Assembly: GCA_017610485.1 (NCBI GenBank) | Contig: JAFCBY010000049.1 | Span: forward strand, 1 to 9,918 | From: Candidatus Falkowiibacteriota bacterium | GTDB lineage: Archaea; Iainarchaeota; Iainarchaeia; Iainarchaeales; GCA-2688035 | Direction: 5' to 3' | DNA: 9,918 nt | Shown: positions 5,568-9,918 of the stretch, piece by piece | Layout: each line of letters begins with the position of its first letter | Numbering within the stretch: the stretch's first letter is position 1 | Made by a program: the position numbers and the translations under genes | The notes under the pieces: model-generated | What the model saw: the letters and a program-made list of their open reading frames with translations, nothing else | What the model was told of the DNA's origin: nothing | Database searches by the model: none

Positions 5568-6353
5568 ATGATGCAGCAAAGATTTTTTGTAATTGGCCTG
5601 GCTTTGCTTTTGCTCTTGTCCAGCGCAAGCGCCCAGTTCTACATTATGGACAGGCACGAGCTCTCGATTGAAGTCGACTCAATTGGCAATGCGGAGATAA
5701 ACGAAAAGTACTTCCTACTCTTCCAAAACGAGCAGCAGCTGGCAGACTTCAGGCAGGCGGTAAGCCAGATTGGAGTAAGCCTTGACGACTGGCGCGAATA
5801 CGATGAAAGGATTTTTCCGCACATAGGACTTGAAAAGGATTTGATAGTAAGCGGTATCTCCTTTGTTGAAGAGGAAAGCAGCCTGGACTTCCTCGAAATA
5901 ACCTACACCCTCAAAGAGCCAATAATGGAGAAAAAGAGGGAAACAAGCAGGGTAATAGACTACGGCCTCAAGGCAAAGTTTTTCAACGAGTTCAAGGACG
6001 GGCCGGTCTGGGTCATCCCTGAGGGCACATCAATCTCAGTGCAGCTGCCAAGAGGCGTTGAAATAAACGGCCTTGTCAAGCCAGAGTCCCTGGTTGAAGG
6101 AACCAACATTACCTGGAAGGGCTATGCCTCGGGAAACGAGCTGTTTTTGGAGTACAGCTTCTTCAAGCAGATTGCCTCCTTTGACCTAAGCAAGCTGATT
6201 TCAGAGATGATGCAAAGCGATTTGTTCTGGATCTTTGTGGCAGTAGCAGCAGTCATTGTAGGCGTTCTTTTCCTAAAGAGGAAGAGGATTTCCGGAAAGA
6301 TTGAAAGTTATGTCATAAGCCACTCCGACCTAGGCGGCGGAGATGAAGACTAA
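5568..6353 (+). CDS. Secreted protein with C-terminal membrane anchor, unknown family
   Basis: A 261-residue protein with a clear signal peptide (hydrophobic about 7-19, likely cleavage after SASAQ). The ectodomain of about 195 residues is rich in short beta-strand-like segments. A single C-terminal helix (about 219-236) is followed by a basic KRKR stop-transfer and a 20-residue acidic cytoplasmic tail ending GGGDED. ELSIEVDSIGNAEINEKYFL near residue 31 resembles the beginning of DUF2207/DUF4897-like membrane proteins, a weak impression. No cysteines are present in the mature domain, unlike the surface protein at 449-1087 with the same topology. Two ATGs are adjacent (5568 and 5571); either would serve. 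It is divergent from the UPF0173 gene across the repeats and convergent with the membrane-protein array, with 18 bases between stops. Confidence 0.78.
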   Translation: MMQQRFFVIGLALLLLLSSASAQFYIMDRHELSIEVDSIGNAEINEKYFLLFQNEQQLADFRQAVSQIGVSLDDWREYDERIFPHIGLEKDLIVSGISFVEEESSLDFLEITYTLKEPIMEKKRETSRVIDYGLKAKFFNEFKDGPVWVIPEGTSISVQLPRGVEINGLVKPESLVEGTNITWKGYASGNELFLEYSFFKQIASFDLSKLISEMMQSDLFWIFVAVAAVIVGVLFLKRKRISGKIESYVISHSDLGGGDED

Positions 6354-6371
6354 ATCCCTGAATAGAAAGGG

Positions 6372-6593
6372 CTACTTGGAAGCCGCTTCCTCTGCATCCT
6401 TCTTTTTTCCATACTCTATTGAATAAGAGGCCTGGTAAATGTTTGCAAGCGCGTAAAGGAAAACTGCAATGAAGCCCGTCAGGCTGAAAAATCTTTCGGA
6501 GAAAATGCTGCCGTTGAACGAAGCCATCTCCATCAAAGGATAGAAGAAAAATGCGAAAAGCAGCGAGTAAATTCCCCATTTTAAGTAATTCAT
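6372..6593 (-). CDS. Array small membrane protein S3 (73 aa)
   Basis: The last gene of the L/S array. Two predicted helices at about 5-23 and 39-57, with a loop between them holding NGSIFSERFF. The C-terminal tail is charged (EYGKKKDAEEAASK) and about 12 residues longer than in the other small members. The loop motif S29-I-F-S32 followed by GFI (40-42) matches S1 and S2, which argues for common descent or a common fold, although overall identity is low. The start ATG lies 12 bases after the L3 stop, with GAGGGTG overlapping that stop and serving as a good ribosome site seven bases upstream. It converges on the 5568-6353 gene. Function unknown. Confidence 0.75.
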   Translation of the reverse strand: MNYLKWGIYSLLFAFFFYPLMEMASFNGSIFSERFFSLTGFIAVFLYALANIYQASYSIEYGKKKDAEEAASK

Positions 6594-6605
6594 TCCACAA
6601 CACCC

Positions 6606-6965
6606 TCAGACAATGAACAGGTTGAATATTATGTAAACCGTAAAGAAATGCACAATGTTGACGACAGGAAGTATGTTCTTCAGGCTCTTTATCTCAACGC
6701 AGAAAGTAAGGACAGCAATCCTGCTTATGTAAAATATCCCGAGGAATACAGGCACTGTCCAAGTCCAGCCGCTGGCCGCGCTGAAGTCGCCGGCTGTCCA
6801 GCATATGCCAACAACCAGGATGAATGGCATGACCAGCCTCTTGCAATCAAAAAAGATGTAGGCGGCAGCCGCAAAAGCAAACAGCCAGTGAAGGTTGCCC
6901 ATTATAAGCCCAACTATCCAAATGAAGTCGAATTCCACCAAATGCGCCAAAAACTCTACCAACAT
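6606..6965 (-). CDS. Array large membrane protein L3 (119 aa, four helices)
   Basis: A paralogue of L1 and L2 with about four predicted helices (about 24-40, 46-60, 70-90, 100-118) after an amphipathic N-terminal stretch. The first 30 residues align without gaps to both paralogues: E4-F-L6, D13, W16, V18 and N24-LHWLFA-30 are identical in all three. With L1 it also shares YIS[KR]IA, ESL-type spacing and a final FNLF. The start at 6965 is fixed by the alignment, and GTGAT just upstream (overlapping the S2 stop) may act as a weak ribosome site. The S2 stop is four bases upstream. DNA identity with L2 over the first 90 bases is about 80 percent by my count. No catalytic motif or known family is recognised. 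Confidence 0.8.
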   Translation of the reverse strand: MLVEFLAHLVEFDFIWIVGLIMGNLHWLFAFAAAAYIFFDCKRLVMPFILVVGICWTAGDFSAASGWTWTVPVFLGIFYISRIAVLTFCVEIKSLKNILPVVNIVHFFTVYIIFNLFIV

Positions 6966-6969
6966 TTTA

Positions 6970-7140
6970 TCACTTCGCTGTCATTCCAAAAACCACAAAT
7001 GCAAACGCAATAATGCCCGAGAACGAAAACAGGCTTCCAAAGTTTGGCAATATATCAAGAGCCATTCCTACGAATAGGCAAATACACAAAACCGCAATTG
7101 CGTAAGGCACTGACTCAAACGCTGCTCTCAAATTACCCAT
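6970..7140 (-). CDS. Array small membrane protein S2 (56 aa, overlaps L2)
   Basis: A 56-residue product, easily lost by length cut-offs, reading MGNLRAAFES... with two predicted helices (about 12-31 and 38-54). The loop carries N33-F-G-S-L-F-S39, the shared S-[VIL]-F-S motif of the small members. Its ATG lies inside the end of L2: the reading frames overlap by 13 bases, so translation is probably coupled. Its stop is four bases before the L3 start. Support comes from its exact fit between two paralogous genes, the repeated L-S order, hydrophobicity and the motif. There is no similarity to a protein I can name. Confidence 0.75.
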   Translation of the reverse strand: MGNLRAAFESVPYAIAVLCICLFVGMALDILPNFGSLFSFSGIIAFAFVVFGMTAK

Positions 7141-7505
7141 TTTCGTGCCCCCGGAAACGTGAAGATAAAAGTGTGAACAAAACTCAACACAAAGATGAGC
7201 ACTGTCACAAGCTTCACGAAATTTCTCTGCGGCCAGGTCCCCTCCCTAAAATAGAGCCCGATAACGAGCTCTAAGGGAACCAATACTATCATAGGGAGGA
7301 GAACCCAACCGCCCATTCCCATTACATCTAGGAAAGCGTAAAGGAAGCCAATCATGACAAGGAAGTGCCAGATTGGCTTCTTGCCCTTCTCGGCAATAAC
7401 AACGAAAAACGCTATAGCAAACAGCCAGTGGAGGTTGCCCATCACAAGTTCCACTATCCAAATGAAGTCAAATTCCAACAGCCTTGCCAAAAATTCCATC
7501 AACAT
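7128..7505 (-). CDS. Array large membrane protein L2 (125 aa)
   Basis: The middle large paralogue. Its N-terminal 30 residues match L1 and L3 at E4-F-L6, D13, W16, V18 and N24-LHWLFA-30, and it is nearly identical to L3 in the LEFDFIWIV stretch. After the second helix (D-x-x-x-x-x-G-W is still present as DVMGMGGW) it diverges. The third segment has PLELVIGLYFREGTWPQ instead of the YIS[KR]IA motif, and the C-terminus ends FPGARKWVI rather than in FNLF. This looks like a shared 5' half joined to a different or fast-evolving 3' half. The start is taken at ATG 7505, from the gap-free alignment; an in-frame GTG nine bases upstream overlaps the S1 stop. The 3' end overlaps S2 by 13 bases. Confidence 0.8.
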   Translation of the reverse strand: MLMEFLARLLEFDFIWIVELVMGNLHWLFAIAFFVVIAEKGKKPIWHFLVMIGFLYAFLDVMGMGGWVLLPMIVLVPLELVIGLYFREGTWPQRNFVKLVTVLIFVLSFVHTFIFTFPGARKWVI

Positions 7506-7510
7506 TTTGA

Positions 7511-7690
7511 TCACTCGTAAGTGTCAACGATTAACTCCAACGGCGCCATGAAAAGCAAAAGAATAAAGCCCCCAAATCCAAGAAGGCCAGATGAAAACAC
7601 AGAAATTCCTGCCGTTTCACCAAAGCTGATGGCTATGAATATGAAGAGGCCTACAAAAACCCCAAACATTGCCTTCTTAGTCAAATTCAT
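7511..7690 (-). CDS. Array small membrane protein S1 (59 aa)
   Basis: A 59-residue product just under the usual 60-codon cut-off. Two hydrophobic segments (about 8-22 and 34-51) flank a loop with G28-I-S-V-F-S33, the small-family motif, followed by GGFI (40-43) as in S3. The tail is acidic (LELIVDTYE). The ATG lies nine bases after the L1 stop, with GGCGAGAG in between as a weak ribosome site. The TGA ends five bases before the L2 ATG. Tight spacing on both sides indicates one polycistronic message with L1 and L2. Function unknown. Confidence 0.75.
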   Translation of the reverse strand: MNLTKKAMFGVFVGLFIFIAISFGETAGISVFSSGLLGFGGFILLLFMAPLELIVDTYE

Positions 7691-7699
7691 TTCTCTCGC

Positions 7700-8065
7700 C
7701 TACCTAAGGAACAAATTAAAGAATACTATAAGCAAAATTCCCTGCAACGCTGAAATGGCTACAATATGCTTTCTAAGGGAGGGAACCTCCTCAACAAAAG
7801 CAAGGAGTGCGATTTTTGAAATGTAGTAAAGAATCAAAAACTCTGCAATGAAAATTCCCCAGCCACCCAAAAGCTCAAAGTCAACCCAGGCCCAAAGAAG
7901 AAGGGTCAAAAGACTAACCGTAATTGCAAGTTTCCTTACACCATACCCAAAGAAGAAGAAACAGACAGTGGCAAACGCAAAAAGCCAATGCAAGTTGTTG
8001 AAGACAGTGCTAACTAGCCAATTCAAGTCAAGAGTTACCACTGCCTGAAGAAATTCGAAAAACAT
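7700..8065 (-). CDS. Array large membrane protein L1 (121 aa), first gene of the array
   Basis: The promoter-proximal member of the array. Four predicted helices: about 25-41, 45-61, 68-90 and 100-119. The N-terminus aligns without gaps to L2 and L3: E4-F-L6, D13, W16, V18 and N24-LHWLFA-30. The second half matches L3: YYISKIALLAF against FYISRIAVLTF, then E..SL[KR] and a terminal FFNLF. A D-x-x-x-x-x-G-W motif (DFELLGGW) ends the loop after helix 2 in all three. The ATG at 8065 is preceded by TTTATATA at 31-38 nt, so a leader of about eight bases (GGGAACC just before ATG) is likely. It lies 65 bases downstream of the Lrp-like gene on the same strand. I do not recognise a family. Confidence 0.8.
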   Translation of the reverse strand: MFFEFLQAVVTLDLNWLVSTVFNNLHWLFAFATVCFFFFGYGVRKLAITVSLLTLLLWAWVDFELLGGWGIFIAEFLILYYISKIALLAFVEEVPSLRKHIVAISALQGILLIVFFNLFLR

Positions 8066-8078
8066 GGTTCCCTATATA

Positions 8079-8086
8079 GAATTAGT
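8079..8086. repeat. GAATTAGT direct repeat, copy 1
   Basis: GAATTAGT lies between the array's TATA box (8096-8103) and the L1 start. An identical copy starts 41 bp further on. Followed by CAAA here and TAAT in the other copy. It could be a regulator site near the array promoter, but an AT-rich 8-mer may repeat by chance. Confidence 0.3.
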
Positions 8087-8095
8087 CAAACCAAA

Positions 8096-8103
8096 TATAT
8101 AAA
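8096..8103 (-). promoter_or_regulatory. TATA box of the L/S membrane-protein array
   Basis: TTTATATA on the minus strand, 31-38 nt before the L1 ATG at 8065, inside an AT-rich gap. Transcription would begin about eight bases before the ATG. This gives the array its own promoter after the Lrp-like gene. Confidence 0.55.
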
Positions 8104-8119
8104 TGTAACTATAATTGGT

Positions 8120-8132
8120 GAATTAGTTAATT
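8120..8132. repeat. GAATTAGT direct repeat, copy 2, within a small palindrome
   Basis: Second GAATTAGT copy at 8120-8127, the first half of a perfect inverted repeat, AATTA-GT-TAATT, at 8121-8132. The palindrome reaches the stop codon of the Lrp-like gene (8133-8131). With copy 1 it brackets the array TATA box. This could be an operator or part of a weak terminator. Confidence 0.3.
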
Positions 8133-9054
8133 ATTCAAAGTCTTTTATTAGGTCGGAGAACTTGTACCTTATCTCGTTTAATAGCTCGTGGTAGCTATCC
8201 TCATCTTCGATGTTTATGTCAAGTTCCAGGTCAGTTGCCCCAATTGGTTCGTTTGTATAGAGGATATATGGATTGTGGCGGCAGAAGGCAATCAAATCCT
8301 TAAACCTTTTTTTGTCAAACCTCTTAAAGAAGAGATGGAGCTTGAAGTAAGTGAATCCGATTTTCCTGAGGTTCAGGCTGATTCCATAACCCTGAATTAC
8401 GCCCAGGTCCTTCAACCTCTTTATTTTGCGGGAAACGGATTTGGCCGAAATTCCAACCTTTTCCGCCAGGTCTATGCTTTGCGTTCTTGAATTTGAAGCA
8501 AGAGTGGAAAGAATCTTTATGTCCTTTTTGTCAACTTTAACTACTTTGCTTCTGCCACAGGGAAAGGAAGGAATATTGGCCAGTTTTTTGTCTTTTAGGA
8601 GAAAGAGCTTTGGAAACTGAATGTATTTGTCAAAGACCGAAACCTCTTTTTCCTGAATGTAATCGCCGTACTTTGAAAGGAGGGTTCTCCAAAATCCTGA
8701 GAAGTCGCTTATGCTGTCCGCCCAGTAAATGAAATTTAGGTCCCAGGCACCGTCAACCGAAACACACCACCCAACCTTTCTATTTTCAATAATATATTCT
8801 ATCAAAGCAGCCTCTTTTTCAGGAGTGATGTTATAAAGCCTTATAAGGGTCCTAAAAATAAGAATTCCAAGCTTTGCGGTGTCAATTCTCGTAAAGAAAG
8901 AGGTGATAATGCCCTTTTCATGCAATTTTTTTATTCGGTAATTTGCAACCTCTTTGCTTAAGCCAACCTTTTTCCCAATCGCCTGAAGGCTTTGCCTTGA
9001 ATCCAGGTCCAGCTCGAAAAGAATCTTCCAATCCTTTAAGTCCAAATCAACCAT
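8131..9054 (-). CDS. Tandem-duplicated Lrp/AsnC-family transcription regulator
   Basis: A 307-residue protein made of two Lrp/AsnC-like units in one chain. Unit 1 has a winged helix at about 4-57 (DLKDWKIL...LSKEVANYRIKKLHEKGII) and an effector-binding-like domain to about 155. Unit 2 repeats this at about 173-226 (DKKDIKIL...ISAKSVSRKIKRLKDLGVI) and on to the end. Each effector domain keeps a G-A-x-D-L motif (102-106 and 272-276), equivalent to the GxxD of the family. Lrp proteins act as dimers and larger assemblies on DNA, often sensing amino acids; here one chain could mimic a dimer. The effector is unknown. The start is ATG 9054 (TATA box 25-32 nt upstream); an in-frame ATG at 9063 is too close to that box. 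It lies between the L/S array and a divergent prenyl-synthase-like gene, making both plausible targets. Confidence 0.88.
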   Translation of the reverse strand: MVDLDLKDWKILFELDLDSRQSLQAIGKKVGLSKEVANYRIKKLHEKGIITSFFTRIDTAKLGILIFRTLIRLYNITPEKEAALIEYIIENRKVGWCVSVDGAWDLNFIYWADSISDFSGFWRTLLSKYGDYIQEKEVSVFDKYIQFPKLFLLKDKKLANIPSFPCGRSKVVKVDKKDIKILSTLASNSRTQSIDLAEKVGISAKSVSRKIKRLKDLGVIQGYGISLNLRKIGFTYFKLHLFFKRFDKKRFKDLIAFCRHNPYILYTNEPIGATDLELDINIEDEDSYHELLNEIRYKFSDLIKDFE

Positions 9055-9078
9055 ATTTAACATAAAGCCTAAATTGTT

Positions 9079-9086
9079 TATAAATA
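9079..9086 (-). promoter_or_regulatory. TATA box of the Lrp-like regulator
   Basis: TATTTATA on the minus strand, 25-32 nt before ATG 9054 and 16-23 nt before ATG 9063. It favours 9054 and a leaderless message. Confidence 0.6.
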
Positions 9087-9116
9087 TTGCTTTTTGATAA
9101 AAAATGGGCCTGTATG

Positions 9117-9126
9117 TTTTAATTAA
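9117..9126 (+). promoter_or_regulatory. TATA-like box of the prenyl-synthase-like gene
   Basis: TTTTAATTAA, 24-33 nt before ATG 9150. If used, it makes the in-frame ATG at 9126 too early to be translated. It is about 30 bp from the regulator's own TATA box, so one bound protein could affect both. Confidence 0.45.
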
Positions 9127-9149
9127 TGGGAAAGACGCCTAGTTCTTAT

Positions 9150-9918
9150 ATGGAAAGCAACCCTAAAGCAAGCCGGAAGGCAGTGAGCAAAGAGCGGTAT
9201 TTTCAGGAGATGGAAGAAACCTGGAAACAAACCTACAAATACATGCAGGAAAAACTTTCAGAAATAGAAGCTAGGGACAAGAAAGCTGTGCTTGCCTTGC
9301 AGGAAAACTATGTTGTGAAAAAGATGCTTTTGGGAAACCGTCCAAAGGCAAGACCCCTCTTGATGAGGCTGAGCTTTGAGGCCTGCGGCGGCAAAAACTG
9401 GAAAAAGGTAGTTCCTGCCTGCGCAGCAGTCGAGTTCCTTAACATATCAACATATGTTGCAAACGCTGTTTTTGACGAGAAAGGGGAAAGCCAGGAAAGA
9501 AAGGACGTAAACCAGTACATAATTGCGGCAATGCTTCTCAGGGATTTGGCAACCGAATGCCTTTTGGAAACCAGAATCAGCCTTTCACCAGAAGAGACAA
9601 AAGATGTTGTGGGCAAGCTTGCTGAAATCAACAAGCTTGTTTACCTTGGCCAGCACATAGATTTATACCAGCTGAACAAAAAGAACATTAAAGGATTTAA
9701 ATCCTTTGAGGAAATGAAGGAACTCTACGAAAAAAGGATAGAATATTTCTGCGGGCACTTTATGGGCAATGTTGCATACATTGGAGCCGTTCTGGCAAAC
9801 GGCACAGGAGAACAGATTAGGGCATTAAAAAAATTTGGTTTGAATTATGGAGCAGGAGTTCAAACAGTCAACGACTTGGGAGACTTTGTTTTCGACAAGG
9901 ACAGGGAATTTGAAAAAA
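9150..9918 (+). CDS. Divergent polyprenyl (isoprenyl diphosphate) synthase-like protein, probably non-canonical; C-terminus beyond window
   Basis: 256 residues of an open frame that runs off the window. The chain resembles the all-helical trans-isoprenyl diphosphate synthases, which lengthen prenyl diphosphates for membrane lipids. K66-A-R68-P-LL with SFEACGG corresponds to the usual GKR.RPLL..L..EA.GG. AVEFLNIS (93-100) precedes the first metal motif, and LGQHIDL keeps the G-Q-x-x-D signature. The metal motifs are altered: where DDxxD is expected the sequence reads N105-A-V-F-D109, and the second reads N241-D-L-G-D245. The usual K-T pair in the helix before the second motif also seems lost (FC there). 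It may be an inactive partner subunit or have another role. An in-frame ATG at 9126 is the alternative start. It is divergent from the Lrp-like regulator. Confidence 0.75.
   Translation, partial: MESNPKASRKAVSKERYFQEMEETWKQTYKYMQEKLSEIEARDKKAVLALQENYVVKKMLLGNRPKARPLLMRLSFEACGGKNWKKVVPACAAVEFLNISTYVANAVFDEKGESQERKDVNQYIIAAMLLRDLATECLLETRISLSPEETKDVVGKLAEINKLVYLGQHIDLYQLNKKNIKGFKSFEEMKELYEKRIEYFCGHFMGNVAYIGAVLANGTGEQIRALKKFGLNYGAGVQTVNDLGDFVFDKDREFEK

Noticed and set aside
5448..5657. Minus-strand open frame of 69 codons across the divergent gap
   Set aside because: It runs antisense into the signal peptide of the secreted protein gene and over two promoters; its repeated peptide pattern comes from the 25-bp DNA repeats.
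6648..7013. Plus-strand open frame of 121 codons opposite L3 and S2, plus further ones opposite L1 and S1
   Set aside because: They mirror conserved minus-strand genes; their protein sequence is polar and shows no domain or promoter.
6372..8065. L/S array as fragments of broken larger genes
   Set aside because: All three L genes keep the same start register and similar length, and each small gene has its own start, hydrophobic pattern and motif. Frameshift debris would not alternate so regularly.
9308..9634. Minus-strand open frame of 108 codons
   Set aside because: It is antisense to the prenyl-synthase-like gene and has no recognisable feature.

Overview
The window looks archaeal. Protein families point that way: a membrane-type LonB protease start, a short-form tRNase Z and a two-unit Lrp/AsnC-type regulator. 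So do the signals: several genes have an AT-rich TATA box about 24-31 nt before an ATG, as expected for leaderless archaeal transcripts, and only a few have Shine-Dalgarno sites. The many small membrane and surface proteins suggest a DPANN-like or other small-genome lineage, but I cannot place it from sequence alone.

Layout. 1-392 (-): N-terminal part of LonB. 449-1087 (-): a cysteine-rich surface protein anchored by a C-terminal helix. 1180-2088 (+): tRNase Z, divergent from it. 2159-2680 (-): a surface protein with an N-terminal anchor. 2775-3820 (+): a sugar-phosphate nucleotidyltransferase followed by a small Cys-rich lipoprotein. 3864-4055 (+): a 63-residue two-helix membrane protein with its own promoter. 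4081-5428 (-): a C39-like cysteine peptidase downstream of a UPF0173-type metallo-hydrolase. 5568-6353 (+): a secreted, C-terminally anchored protein. The 5429-5567 divergent gap holds two imperfect 25-bp direct repeats over or beside the promoters.

The most unusual part is 6372-8065 (-): a compact array of six small membrane-protein genes in the order large-small-large-small-large-small. The three large proteins (119-125 aa, about four helices) are paralogues that align without gaps over their first 30 residues and share an invariant NLHWLFA motif. The three small ones (56, 59 and 73 aa, two helices) share a weaker S-[VIL]-F-S motif. Two of the small genes are under 60 codons and easily missed. 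Their function is unknown to me. The array starts just downstream of a tandem-duplicated Lrp/AsnC-type regulator (8131-9054, -). Divergent from that is a polyprenyl-synthase-like gene (9150 to the window end, +) whose aspartate-rich motifs are degraded, so it may be non-catalytic.

How they fit together. LonB, tRNase Z and the nucleotidyltransferase are housekeeping or envelope-supply genes. The rest is mostly envelope proteins. The regulator is placed to control the L/S array, itself and the prenyl-synthase-like gene, but that is inferred from position only. No tRNA, rRNA, CRISPR array, insertion sequence or replication origin was seen. No gap between genes exceeds 300 bases.
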